64,000 bases of DNA from JAQBQB01 sp963757185 (GCA_963757185.1 CAVWQI010000001.1:310001-374000), one strand, 5' to 3'; shown: positions 9,849 to 18,430, counted from the first letter of the stretch. Made by a program: numbers and translations. The notes: generated from the letters alone by a model not told the origin.

Positions 9849-10943
9849 ATGCGGAAAAGGAATCTGAGTTCGCTGTTCCTCGTCGTCGTCGCGTCGGCAA
9901 GCGCGTACGCGCAAGGCGGATCGGCAAGCGGGTCGGTGGCGGTCGACACGATGACGCTCCCCAAAGTCGTCGTGCTGGCGACGGGCGGAACGATCGCCGG
10001 CGCGGCCAAGAGCAACGTGACCGCCGGCTACTCCAGCGGCCAGGTCGGAGTCGACGAGCTGCTCAACGCGGTGCCTGAGGCAAAAAAGCTGGCCAGGCTG
10101 AGCGGCGAGCAGGTCTCGAACATCGGCTCGCAGGACATGAACGACCAGGTGTGGATCAAGCTCGCCGACCGCGTGAATGCGATCCTCGCGATGCCGGACG
10201 TATCCGGCGTCGTGATCACCCACGGGACGGACACGATCGAAGAGACGGCGTTTTTCCTGAATCTCGTGGTCCATTCACGGAAGCCAGTCGTGCTGACCGC
10301 GTCGATGCGCCCGTCCACGGCGCTCTCGGCGGACGGCCCCCTCAACTTCTTCAACGCCGTCGCTGTGGCCGCGGACAAGGAATCGGCCGGTCGGGGTGTG
10401 CTCGTGGTCGTCAACGATTGGATTCACGGCGCGTCATCGCTCACGAAGACCAGCACGACCGCCGTGCAGACCTTCCTGTCGCCGCTCTCCGGTCTCATCG
10501 GCACGGTGAACTACGGCGTGATGGAGTGGTATCGCGGGCCCATCGGCAAGAACACCGTGACCTCCGAGTTCTCGGTTGATCAGAACACGACGCTGCCCCG
10601 CGTCGACATCATCATGGCCACTGAGAACATGGACGGTGCGCTGATCAACGCCGCTGCCGCGAACGGGGCGAAAGGGATCGTGATCGCCGGCGTCGGCAAC
10701 GGGAACATGACGAAGCCGGCGCTCGAGGCGCTCGCGGCGCAGGCGAAGAAGGGGATCGTCTGTGTCCGCTCGACGCGAGTGACCACCGGCGAGGTTGGAC
10801 GCAACGTCGAAGTGAAGGACGACAGCCTCAACTTCGTCGCGTCGCTCGGGCTCAATCCGCAGAAGGCGCGCGTTCTCCTACGGCTGGCGCTGCTCAAGAC
10901 GAGCGACCCGAAGACCATCCAGCGCTACTTCGACGAATACTGA
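9849..10943 (+). CDS. ansB: Periplasmic type II L-asparaginase
   Basis: A 364-residue exported enzyme hydrolysing asparagine to aspartate and ammonia. A signal peptide ends at AYAQ (about residue 22). The first catalytic threonine lies in ATGGTIAG (about Thr48) and the second in THGTDT (about 124-129). ASMRPSTALSADGP and the C-terminal GNGNM segment are also typical. ATG at 9849 was chosen because it gives the signal peptide; GAGGCG precedes it. It is third in the operon: asparagine is cut in the periplasm, aspartate is taken up by the carrier and deaminated by AspA. A hairpin terminator follows. Confidence 0.9.
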   Translation: MRKRNLSSLFLVVVASASAYAQGGSASGSVAVDTMTLPKVVVLATGGTIAGAAKSNVTAGYSSGQVGVDELLNAVPEAKKLARLSGEQVSNIGSQDMNDQVWIKLADRVNAILAMPDVSGVVITHGTDTIEETAFFLNLVVHSRKPVVLTASMRPSTALSADGPLNFFNAVAVAADKESAGRGVLVVVNDWIHGASSLTKTSTTAVQTFLSPLSGLIGTVNYGVMEWYRGPIGKNTVTSEFSVDQNTTLPRVDIIMATENMDGALINAAAANGAKGIVIAGVGNGNMTKPALEALAAQAKKGIVCVRSTRVTTGEVGRNVEVKDDSLNFVASLGLNPQKARVLLRLALLKTSDPKTIQRYFDEY

Positions 10944-10949
10944 TTCTTG

Positions 10950-10979
10950 GGAGGCCGCGTCAGGGGGCGCGCGGCCTCC
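10950..10979 (+). terminator. Terminator of the aspA-carrier-ansB operon
   Basis: GGAGGCCGCG and CGCGGCCTCC form perfect 10-bp arms with a 10-nt loop, 7 nt after the ansB stop codon, followed by TTCG. The next gene starts after it, so the porin is probably transcribed separately or by readthrough. Confidence 0.75.
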
Positions 10980-11006
10980 TTCGACTTCACCCTGACACTG
11001 CGACTG

Positions 11007-12302
11007 ATGATTGCTCCCAATTCGCGATCGCTGGCGGGACTGGCGCTCTGCGTCGCAGCGGGAAGCTCGGCGCTCGGACAGAAGCCGCCGAAGACACGCG
11101 CGGATTCGGCGCGCGATTCCACGTTGTCCGTCGAGCTGACCGCCGGCGAGGCGGACAACGAGCCGATGCGTCGCAACTTGTTCCGCCGCCTCGAGTGGAA
11201 CTTGGGATTCACTACGATGCACGTCGGCGGCGGTCTGCTCTTCGACTGGATCGCCTACTCGCAGGACTCGGCGAGCAAGGAGCAGTTTCCGGATCTGACT
11301 CCCCAATACAAGTTCCGCGACGGGCGCTTCCTGCTGGGCGGACGTTTCAAGACCAAGCGGCCGTTCACGTGGCAAGCCGGCATCATGTGGGACCAACTGA
11401 CCAACAAGTTTCTCGTCCGGCAGACCGGGCTCATGGTCTCCGTCCCGGAGATCTACAGCCACTTCTTCGTCGGCCGCGCCAAGGAGGGGTTCAGTCTCAA
11501 CAAGGTGATGGGGGGCTACGATGGATGGTCGATGGAGCGCCTTCCGTTCACCGATGCCACCGTCCCGCTGCTTGCCGACGGCATCAAGTGGCTCGGCTAC
11601 ATACCCACGAATCATCTGTTCTGGAACGTCGGTGTGTTCGGGGATGCGTTTTCCGAGGGGCAATCGTTCTCGAGCTACAACCATCAGTTCGTCGTCCGCG
11701 CGGGCATAGATCCCTTCCCCGGCGATTCTGGCGGGAAGCTCCTGCACGTTGCGATGAACTTCCGTATCGGCGACCCGGACAAGGATTCGCTGCGGCTCCG
11801 CTCGAAGCCGGAGGCATTCCCCGCCCCGTACTTCATTGATACGGGTGAATTTCCCGCGACCTCCGCGCTCGCGTTCGGCCCAGAACTCTATTACCGCCTC
11901 GGACGGGTGCTGATGGGCGGAGAGTATTACTGGCAAAAGGTGCAGTCGCCGCAAACGGGCGACCCTTGGTTCCACGGCGGCGAGGCAATGGTCTCCTGGG
12001 TCACCTCGGGTGAAGTGAGACCGTTCAACCTCGCCGGCAACTACTTCACGGAAGTCGTACCCGACAGCACCGTGATCCAAGGCGCAGCCGGCGCGTGGGC
12101 GCCGCTGCTGAAGGTCTCGTACAGCAACCTCACCAACGGTCCCATCCAGGGGGGAATCCTCTGGCGTATTACCCCGATGATCAATTGGTATCTCACCGAC
12201 AACGTGCGTTGGGAGTTCGCGTACGGATACTCCGTGCTGACGCGATTCGAGTTGCGCGGCGCGGCGATGTTCTTCCAATCGCGAATTCAGCTGCGGCTGT
12301 GA
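11007..12302 (+). CDS. OprP/OprO-like (phosphate-selective type) porin
   Basis: A 431-residue outer-membrane beta-barrel protein with a signal peptide ending near ALGQ. The C-terminal half follows the OprO/OprP pattern: FHGGEAMVSWVTSGEVRPFN, then GAAGAWAPLLKVSYS, LTNGPIQGG, INWYLTDNVRWEFAYGY, and a terminal strand ending in aromatic/hydrophobic residues (QLRL). The family forms trimeric anion-selective pores; whether this one prefers phosphate, carboxylates or amino acids is not visible. ATG at 11007 lies beyond the terminator hairpin; upstream in-frame codons would run through the hairpin. Its position next to the asparagine operon suggests but does not prove a role in substrate entry. Confidence 0.8.
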   Translation: MIAPNSRSLAGLALCVAAGSSALGQKPPKTRADSARDSTLSVELTAGEADNEPMRRNLFRRLEWNLGFTTMHVGGGLLFDWIAYSQDSASKEQFPDLTPQYKFRDGRFLLGGRFKTKRPFTWQAGIMWDQLTNKFLVRQTGLMVSVPEIYSHFFVGRAKEGFSLNKVMGGYDGWSMERLPFTDATVPLLADGIKWLGYIPTNHLFWNVGVFGDAFSEGQSFSSYNHQFVVRAGIDPFPGDSGGKLLHVAMNFRIGDPDKDSLRLRSKPEAFPAPYFIDTGEFPATSALAFGPELYYRLGRVLMGGEYYWQKVQSPQTGDPWFHGGEAMVSWVTSGEVRPFNLAGNYFTEVVPDSTVIQGAAGAWAPLLKVSYSNLTNGPIQGGILWRITPMINWYLTDNVRWEFAYGYSVLTRFELRGAAMFFQSRIQLRL

Positions 12303-12353
12303 CCGAGACGCACGCGCCGCCGATGGGGGGGAGGAGCGCGGGAGTCGGCCTCC

Positions 12354-13140
12354 ATGCTGAATGCGAGGTTCGTCGTGCTCAGCATCGGGCTGGCCATCGG
12401 CTTGTTCCTGGCGATGTTGCTGCTCCTGGAAATCGGCCGCAGGATCGGCGTCGAACGCGCGCACACTCGTGGGAGTAAGGCGCGCGCCGGCGTCGGCATC
12501 GTGGACGGCGGCCGTGTACAGCCTCCTCGCCCTCCTGACCGGCTTCATGTTCTCCGGCGCCGCCAACCGCTTCGATCAGAGACGGCTCCTCGTCGGCGAG
12601 ATCGCGAATTCGGCGGGACGCAGCTGGAAGCGCATCGACATGCTGCCCGACGACCAGCGAACGTCCGTTCGGGCCGGACTTCGCCGCTACATGGACGAGC
12701 TCATCGCGTACTATGCGGCGCCCGTCACTTCGACGGCGCAGCTTCGCCTGCCCGCTCTGCTTTCGAAAGCCGAGGACACCGTGTGGGCGCGTTCTGTCGC
12801 GGCGTGCAAGGCGCCGGGCGGCGAGCTGGCGCGCATGCTGCTGCTGCCGGCGCTAAATGATACCTTCGACGCCGTCGAGCGCGAACGTGTAGCGCGGCGC
12901 GTTCACCCACCGCCGTTGATCTTCGTGATGTTCGGGATCGCGGCGTTGGCGGCGGCGCTGTTCGCGGGCTACGGCATGGCCAGCGGCCCCACCAGAAACT
13001 GGATGTTCACCATCGGCATCGCCGCGGTCGTCTCGATCGCGACCTACACAATCCTCGAGCTCGAGTATCCGCGGTTGGGACTGGTCCGCGTCAGCGGCAT
13101 CGATCAGGTCCTCGTGGAAGCCCGAGAAGCGATGAAATAA
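12354..13140 (+). pseudogene. DUF4239/bestrophin-like membrane protein with an apparent frameshift
   Basis: Two overlapping frames carry the two halves of one protein. The first (from ATG 12354) gives MLNARFVVLSIGLAIGLFL, one membrane helix and GVGIVDG. The second, offset by one base, continues AVYSLLALLTGFMFSGA, the RRLLVGEIANSAG region, a helical domain, and three further membrane segments before EAREAMK. Removing a single G in the GGCGGC run at 12507-12512 joins them into about 261 residues, with the GAVxxLLxLLxxFxFSGA core intact as in this membrane family. This is either a real recent frameshift, a sequencing slip, or, less likely, programmed frameshifting. Confidence 0.65.
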
Positions 13141-13141
13141 C

Positions 13142-13783
13142 GTGCGGCTAGGCGTGCTGCCGGTCGCGGCCGCCGGACTCCTCGCGCTAGCCGCATCGGG
13201 AGGAGCGCAGACCAACGAGCTGTGGCCGGAGCTCGACGTCTATTGGCAGCCCGCCGAACATCAGCGGACGTTCCTCGAGATCTCGGCATCCGCCGAGCAG
13301 GAGGGCTCGAAGCGGCAGGATACCGCCGGCCTCTATCAGGATTATCTGTTTCTTCCGAACGGATATGTGCGCGGCGGCTACCGCTACACGTTCAGCACGC
13401 ACGACGCGAGCTACCGCGAATCCCGGTTGGTGGGCGAGTGGGTCGAGCGGGTGTTCTCGCACGGAAAGGCCCGACTCGTCAACCGCGCGCGGTTCGAGAT
13501 GCGCTGGGTCAACGGCGACCCGTCGTATCGAATCCGCGAGCGTCTTCACCTGCAGCGCGTGCCACCGAACACTCGCTGGCCTGCGCTGGCGCCGTACGGA
13601 ACGGTCGAGGTCTACTACGATTCACGACTCGGGGCCATCTCGCGTCTCGCCGGCCGAGTCGGTACCGAGGCTCGCCTCTTCGGGCCGGCATCCATCGACG
13701 TGTACGTGGCGCGCCAAGACAATTTGCGAGAATCGCCGAGCTACGTGAATGCGCTGGGCACGACGGTCAAGCTGGTCTACTAG
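13142..13783 (+). CDS. DUF2490 family outer-membrane protein
   Basis: A 213-residue exported protein starting at a GTG that follows the previous stop codon directly (TAACGTG). The signal peptide ends near GGAQT. The body shows the repeated amphipathic strands of DUF2490 barrels: ELDVYWQP, RLVGEWVERVF, RLVNRARFEMRWVNGD, YRIRERLHLQ, and a final VNALGTTVKLVY strand with aromatic end. Its tight spacing suggests co-transcription with the frameshifted membrane gene. Function is unknown. Confidence 0.75.
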   Translation: MRLGVLPVAAAGLLALAASGGAQTNELWPELDVYWQPAEHQRTFLEISASAEQEGSKRQDTAGLYQDYLFLPNGYVRGGYRYTFSTHDASYRESRLVGEWVERVFSHGKARLVNRARFEMRWVNGDPSYRIRERLHLQRVPPNTRWPALAPYGTVEVYYDSRLGAISRLAGRVGTEARLFGPASIDVYVARQDNLRESPSYVNALGTTVKLVY

Positions 13784-13792
13784 GGGCGTCGA

Positions 13793-13816
13793 TTGGACGG
13801 AAGCCCAATGGTCCAA
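13793..13816. promoter_or_regulatory. Spaced TTGGAC/GTCCAA pair before the DUF1622 gene
   Basis: TTGGAC (13793-13798) and GTCCAA (13811-13816) form a dyad with a 12-nt spacer instead of 4. The right half (ATGGTCCAACGCG) matches the half-sites elsewhere. It is 45 nt before the DUF1622 start codon. Confidence 0.4.
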
Positions 13817-13860
13817 CGCGCCATCGCGAGCGCCGCCGTCGCCCGGCACAATCCGCGTAC

Positions 13861-14226
13861 ATGGATGTCTATCACTCGTTCCTCCACTTCGCCGACGCGT
13901 TCGCCGAGTGGACGCGCCTCGTGCTCGAGACGCTGGGCATCGCGACGATCGCCATCGGCGCCGGCATGGTCGTAGTCCGGATCGCGCGACAAACCCATAC
14001 GGAACGACACGTCAGCCTCACCGAGACGCGATTCATCCTCGCCCGCTATCTGGTGCTCGCCCTCGAGTTTCAGCTCGCCGCCGACGTGCTCGAGACGGCG
14101 ATCCTGCCCGAGTGGTCGAAGATCGGGCAGCTGGCCGCCATCGCCGCGATACGTACCGCGCTCAACTACTTCCTGTCCAAGGAATTGTCCGAGGAGAAGC
14201 GGGAACTCGCGTCGCCTGCATCGTAG
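13861..14226 (+). CDS. DUF1622 family small membrane protein
   Basis: A 121-residue protein with three predicted membrane helices (LETLGIATIAIGAGMVVV; a segment around LARYLVLALEFQLAADVL; and IGQLAAIAAIRTALNYFL) and an acidic/basic tail LSKELSEEKREL. The FILARYLVLALEFQLAADVLET core with a buried Glu and Asp is characteristic of DUF1622. Function is unknown. It converges on the FGE gene. Confidence 0.85.
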   Translation: MDVYHSFLHFADAFAEWTRLVLETLGIATIAIGAGMVVVRIARQTHTERHVSLTETRFILARYLVLALEFQLAADVLETAILPEWSKIGQLAAIAAIRTALNYFLSKELSEEKRELASPAS

Positions 14227-14260
14227 CGGGGACGACGCGCATCCGACCCAAGCCGGCCGC

Positions 14261-15283
14261 TCAGCGTGACGGCCGTACGATGCAGCGGAACCCGAGGTGA
14301 GTGGTGGAGGTGTCGATCGGCTCCGGGAAGCGCGCCGCGGGCCGATAACGCTGGCAATAGTTCGGCGAACAGAGGTGCGATCCGCCCTTCAATACCTTGC
14401 GTGGAATCCACGTTCCGGGCTGCGATCGATCCATGCTGTCGAGCATGGTGCCGCCGCGCGGATTGTGGGGCGTGCAGCAGCTCGTTTTGCCCTGTTCCAC
14501 ATGAGACGTGCGATACCAATCGCACGTCCACTCCCACACGTTGCCGATCATGTCGTACAGCCCGAAACCGTTGGGAGGAAATGCGCCGACCGGCGACGTG
14601 CCTTCCCATCCGTCAACGAGAGTATTCTCATGAGGGAATCGTCCCTGCCACGTGTTGGCCATGGGTCTGCCGTGCGGCATGAGCTCGTCTCCCCAGGCGT
14701 ACGTCGCGCCCTCGAGCCCTCCGCGCGCCGCGAATTCCCATTCCGCTTCCGTCGGCAGCTCCTTTCTTTCCCAACTCGCGAACGCTTCGGCGTCGTTGTA
14801 CGCGACGTGGACCACCGGGTGGTCGTCGAGCCCCGCGGCGGTGCTTCCCGGTCCCTGCGGATGACGCCAGTCGGCGCCGTGCATGAAGCGCCACCAGTTG
14901 GAGATGTCGTTGAGGTTGACTGCGTGCTTCGGCCGCACGAAGACGAGCGAGCCGGGCTTCAACTGCTCCGGCGGCGCGCCGGGATAGTCGCGCGCGTTCG
15001 GCGGCAGCTCGGCAAACGTCGTGTGGTGCGTCTCGGCGCAGAAGCGCGCGAAGCGCGCGTTCGTCACCGGCGCCCGATCCATCCAGAAGCCGTCGACCGT
15101 CACGCGATGGATCGGACGCTCCTCCGGGTAGTGCTTGTCGGAGCCCATGTCGAACGTGCCGCCTGGAATCCACACCATGTCGGGCGACGGCGCATCGCCG
15201 GGCGGCGACTGCGGAATTGTGCCCGGCTCGTGTGTGGCCGGCGCGGGTGCTGACGTCATCGTGTCTACGTTGGGCATCGACAT
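14261..15283 (-). CDS. Formylglycine-generating enzyme (SUMF1/FGE family) with intact active-site cysteines
   Basis: A 340-residue protein matching true FGEs, which use Cu(I) and oxygen to convert a sulfatase cysteine to formylglycine. Landmarks are DMVWIPGGTFDMGSD (about 35-49), ERPIHRVTVDGFWMD, VVHVAYNDAEAFASW, LPTEAEWEFAARGG, IGNVWEWTCDWY and the C-terminal GGSHLCSPNYCQRYR with Cys305 and Cys310, placed as in human and Streptomyces FGE, ending LGFRC. There is no obvious signal peptide, so it is probably cytosolic. It is the last gene of an operon after a CobW-like GTPase and a receiver protein. No sulfatase lies in the window. Confidence 0.85.
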   Translation of the reverse strand: MSMPNVDTMTSAPAPATHEPGTIPQSPPGDAPSPDMVWIPGGTFDMGSDKHYPEERPIHRVTVDGFWMDRAPVTNARFARFCAETHHTTFAELPPNARDYPGAPPEQLKPGSLVFVRPKHAVNLNDISNWWRFMHGADWRHPQGPGSTAAGLDDHPVVHVAYNDAEAFASWERKELPTEAEWEFAARGGLEGATYAWGDELMPHGRPMANTWQGRFPHENTLVDGWEGTSPVGAFPPNGFGLYDMIGNVWEWTCDWYRTSHVEQGKTSCCTPHNPRGGTMLDSMDRSQPGTWIPRKVLKGGSHLCSPNYCQRYRPAARFPEPIDTSTTHLGFRCIVRPSR

Positions 15284-15293
15284 GTCCCGCCTC

Positions 15294-15734
15294 CTAACCG
15301 AGGGTAGCCGCTCCCGCGTGCGCTTCGGACAGCACGGCTCGCATGGCGTCGAACGAAACCGGTTTCACGACGTGCCGGTCGAACCCCGCCGAGCGCGCGC
15401 GCTCGACGATGTCTTCCGAATCCCAACCCGTCAGCGCGATGAGGAACGTGGCTCGCGTGGACGACATCGAGCGCAGCTTTCGCGCGACGGCGAACCCGTC
15501 GAGCAACGGCAACGACAGATCGATGAGCGCGACGTCGGGCAGAAAATCCACCGCGGCCGAGACGCCCTCGATGCCGCTCAACGCGGCGCGCACCTGGTAG
15601 CCCTGGGACCGCAGCAAGCGTCCCACGCTGACCACCGATTCGACGTGATCGTCCACGAGCAACACGCGGAGCCCGCCGCCGTTCGTTGCGCTCGCTGTCG
15701 TAGGGCTGTTTCCGATCGGTGCTTCGTCATTCAT
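15294..15734 (-). CDS. Single-domain response regulator (CheY-like receiver)
   Basis: A 146-residue protein with one receiver domain. It has the acidic pair in LLVDDH, the phospho-acceptor Asp in ALIDLSLP, the switch Thr in LIALTGWD and the Lys in HVVKPVS. There is no output domain, so it signals by protein contact or serves as a phosphate relay. Its ATG overlaps the stop of the upstream GTPase gene (15731-15734), and its stop is 10 nt before the FGE start. A low-complexity tail (HAGAATLG) ends it. Confidence 0.88.
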   Translation of the reverse strand: MNDEAPIGNSPTTASATNGGGLRVLLVDDHVESVVSVGRLLRSQGYQVRAALSGIEGVSAAVDFLPDVALIDLSLPLLDGFAVARKLRSMSSTRATFLIALTGWDSEDIVERARSAGFDRHVVKPVSFDAMRAVLSEAHAGAATLG

Positions 15735-16777
15735 GCTGCATCTCCGAGGTCCGGCGCTTCTGAGACATCGGCGGCCCGTTCCGCCCTCGCGGCCGGCCGC
15801 TGCGCCCCGCCCCCGCCGCCTCCCCCACCACCGCTGCCGACGCCGGCGAGCAACAGGCGCGTCGCCGGCGCGTCGTCTCCCCACAACGCTCCGCGGTCGA
15901 GCCGCCATCGCCGTCCGAGAAAGTGAAAGACGTGGCGATGCTGCGGCTCGTCGCGGAGGTACACCGTTCCATGTCCGCTCATGACGCGTCCGGTGAGTCG
16001 CTGCGCCCACGCGCGGAACTCCCGGCCGTCGATCGGCGCGTCGGCCACGAGGCACCACGCGCAATGGTTTTCGCACGTCCTCGTACGCGCGGGACGCGAT
16101 TGCTGCGGCACGTAGTCGGGGCGCCATTCGGCGAGCACAGCGCGCGCATCGAGCTCCGACGGCTCGACGGGCAACCCGAGGAGCAACGGCGGGGCGATGC
16201 GCCCATGATCCGACCACACGACGCGTGTGGCCGGCGCCAGTCGCTCGAGCGTGCGTTGTGCCGCCGCGGCGCGATCGGCGTCGATGCGGTCGATCATGTT
16301 GAGCAGGACGACGTTCGCGATGGTGGCCTGCTCCTGCAGGTGCGACTCGTCGGTCCCGTCCATGTTGTTGAGCGCCGGATTCGACGCGTCGACGACCAGC
16401 ACCGCGCCGTTCAGCGAATAGCCGGGCATGTATCCGTAGCCGGTCATGCGGCGGAGATCCGCGAAGCCCGCGCGATCGATGATGACGTGCTGCGGACGTT
16501 CGCGCGACGCGCTGAGCGCGGCGAGCGCCGCCGTGCCGTCGTCGTCCGCGCGTACGTACGCGCATCCGTTGTTGAGCACGACTCTCCATCCATCGGACTC
16601 CGCGACGAGCGACGGATCGATCTCGACGCTCTCACTCACGATCGCGGCGGCGCGCCGGCCGGCGGCGTGCTCGAGAAGATGTCGCACGAGCGACGTCTTT
16701 CCCGTCCCCGGCGCGCCCCCGACGATGGTCAGGGGAATATTCTCGCGGTGACCAAGGGACGAACGCGCGCTCTGCAT
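15731..16777 (-). CDS. CobW/G3E-family GTPase with atypical metal motifs
   Basis: A protein of about 348 residues of the G3E GTPase class (metal insertases and metallochaperones). Walker A is GGAPGTGKTS and the NKxD-like motif appears as LLNMIDRID. The usual CxCC metal motif after the NG turn is reduced to LNNGCAYV, with one Cys. A new Cys/His cluster, CENHCAWC, appears in the second half, followed by a CobW_C-like segment (LTGRVMSGHGTVYLRDE...HVFHFLGRRWRL) and a poly-Gly run. ATG 16777 after GAGGCG is preferred; in-frame GTG 16840 and ATG 16819 would add up to 21 residues. It is first in the operon with a receiver and FGE. Confidence 0.8.
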   Translation of the reverse strand: MQSARSSLGHRENIPLTIVGGAPGTGKTSLVRHLLEHAAGRRAAAIVSESVEIDPSLVAESDGWRVVLNNGCAYVRADDDGTAALAALSASRERPQHVIIDRAGFADLRRMTGYGYMPGYSLNGAVLVVDASNPALNNMDGTDESHLQEQATIANVVLLNMIDRIDADRAAAAQRTLERLAPATRVVWSDHGRIAPPLLLGLPVEPSELDARAVLAEWRPDYVPQQSRPARTRTCENHCAWCLVADAPIDGREFRAWAQRLTGRVMSGHGTVYLRDEPQHRHVFHFLGRRWRLDRGALWGDDAPATRLLLAGVGSGGGGGGGGGAQRPAARAERAADVSEAPDLGDAA

Positions 16778-16847
16778 CTGCGCCTCGGCGAAAATCGGGT
16801 TGCTTCGAGTGCGGCACATGTTGGTCCGCAATCGAAACACTCTCTAT

Positions 16848-16865
16848 TGGCCAAAGAGCCAATGC
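16848..16865. promoter_or_regulatory. Dyad in the divergent promoter region of the GTPase and kinase genes
   Basis: ATTGGC-CAAAGA-GCCAAT, with 6-bp perfect arms, sits between the two divergent starts (16777/16840 and 16900). It resembles the TTGGAC palindromes in length and spacing but has a different core. A shared operator is likely. Confidence 0.45.
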
Positions 16866-16899
16866 CTGTGACTTCGATTACACAAGAAACTCGTTGGAC

Positions 16900-17613
16900 A
16901 TGACGCTCGAAGAAACGACCACCCCGACTAGCGAGCCGAACGCGGGTCACGCTGGACATCAACGATCGCCCCGTCTCGTGCTCTCCGGCGACTTGGTCGC
17001 CGCGGTGACTCATGACCTGCGGCAACCGCTCACCGCCATCGAGATGAACGTGTCAGCGGCGATGCAATTGCTTCGCCGTCCCGACGCGGTGATCGCCGAC
17101 GTCCTCGACGCCCTCGGCGGGGCGCTCGACCAGGAGCACCGCATGCGCGACGCGGTGCAGGTCTTACAAGATCTCGCAACGCGGCGCGAGCCGCGACGCG
17201 AGGCCTGCGACCTCTCGGCCGCGGTGCGCGACACGGCGGCCCTGATATCGAGCGACGCCGTGGCGCGCCACGTCACCGTGCAGCTCGACGACGAGCCTTC
17301 GCTTCCGCCGGTAGCCGGCGACGGCTTGTTCATTCGACAAGCGCTGCTCAACGTCCTCGTCGCCGGCCTGGAGACGATCGCGCCCGAGGCCGACCGCCGG
17401 AGTATCCTGCGCATTCTCGTCCACCGCGCGGGCAGCGAAGCCGAAGTGTCCGTGACGTGCCCTGGTGTTCTGGGCATTTCGGGCGACGTCGCCGACTGGG
17501 AGTTGAGTCTCGCGCGTTCCGTCGTCGCGATCCACGGCGGCACGATGAGCGTTCAGCCGCTACCCGGCGGCGGCACGGTCGTCACCACCACCTGGCCGCT
17601 CCATGCAGCGTGA
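16900..17613 (+). CDS. Histidine kinase-like protein with degenerate ATPase domain
   Basis: A 237-residue protein with no membrane segment or sensor domain. The HisKA helix is intact (VTHDLRQPLTAIEMN, His38). The HATPase part is decayed: the N-box reads LLNVLVAGLE, with Ala for the Mg-binding Asn; the DxGxG box reads CPGVLGIS, with no Asp; and the second glycine box reads WELSLARSVVAIHGG. It probably cannot bind ATP normally and may act as a phosphotransfer protein, phosphatase or scaffold. ATG 16900 was preferred over TTG 16894. Its 3' end overlaps the next response regulator. Confidence 0.8.
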   Translation: MTLEETTTPTSEPNAGHAGHQRSPRLVLSGDLVAAVTHDLRQPLTAIEMNVSAAMQLLRRPDAVIADVLDALGGALDQEHRMRDAVQVLQDLATRREPRREACDLSAAVRDTAALISSDAVARHVTVQLDDEPSLPPVAGDGLFIRQALLNVLVAGLETIAPEADRRSILRILVHRAGSEAEVSVTCPGVLGISGDVADWELSLARSVVAIHGGTMSVQPLPGGGTVVTTTWPLHAA

Positions 17614-18391
17614 TCCCATGCTCGTCGCCGTCATCGACGACGACGAGGCGACCTGCCTCGCGGTGGGGCGGCTGCTCGCCGCGACCGGTTACCGCGTCCG
17701 CACTTTCACGACGGCGCGCGACTACCTCGATGACGTCGACGCCGCCGCGCCGTCGTGCGTGCTCGTCGACATCCGCATGCCGGACGTCGACGGCCTCGCG
17801 CTCGTCCGCGCGATGCGCGAGGGCGGCATCGAGGCGCCGACGGTCTTCATGACGGCGAGCGGCCACGTGCCCACCGCCGTCGAAGCGATGAAGGAAGGCG
17901 CCATCGATCTGCTCGCGAAACCGTTCTCCGCCGGAGAACTCGCCGCCGTCATGGCTCGAGCGGCCGAGTCGTCGGAGCGCCTCCGCGACGATCGCCGCGC
18001 GTCGGCGATGCGTTGGCGGCAACTCGAGCGCGTCACGCCCCGCGAGGCCGAGGTCTGCGCGCTCGTCGCATGCGGCCTGCCGAACAAGTCCGTCGCCGTG
18101 CGCATAGGTACTACTGAGAAGACTGTAAAGGTGCACCGCAGCCGCGTCATGCAGAAACTCCGCGCGACGTCGCTGGCGGCGCTGGTCCGCTTCGTCGACG
18201 CGCTGCTCGCCGATCGCGCTCGCAGCATCGTGCGCCTCGACGGTCTCGAGGTCGCGCGTCCGCGCGCCGCCGACATCATCATCGCCGTCACGGCGCGCGA
18301 GCGCGCAGGCGCCGCGGCTGCCATTGCGCCGATGGCCCCAGACGCGTCGGACGAGTCCGTAGACCATCGGGCAATGCATCACCCCTCGTAA
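17603..18391 (+). CDS. FixJ/NarL-type response regulator (receiver + LuxR HTH)
   Basis: A 262-residue regulator. The receiver domain (about 5-120) has VIDDDEA, phospho-Asp in LVDIRMPDVDG, MTASGH and LAKPF. A linker leads to a LuxR-type helix-turn-helix (VTPREAEVCALVACGLPNKSVA, TTEKTVKVHRSRVM; about 143-200). The last 60 residues are an unusual Ala/Asp/Arg-rich extension. The start overlaps the end of the degenerate kinase gene by 11 nt, indicating coupled translation and a likely functional pair. Confidence 0.88.
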   Translation: MQRDPMLVAVIDDDEATCLAVGRLLAATGYRVRTFTTARDYLDDVDAAAPSCVLVDIRMPDVDGLALVRAMREGGIEAPTVFMTASGHVPTAVEAMKEGAIDLLAKPFSAGELAAVMARAAESSERLRDDRRASAMRWRQLERVTPREAEVCALVACGLPNKSVAVRIGTTEKTVKVHRSRVMQKLRATSLAALVRFVDALLADRARSIVRLDGLEVARPRAADIIIAVTARERAGAAAAIAPMAPDASDESVDHRAMHHPS

Positions 18392-18430
18392 ACAGTCGTA
18401 GGATGGCAGTAGACCCACTGGGAAGGTCGG

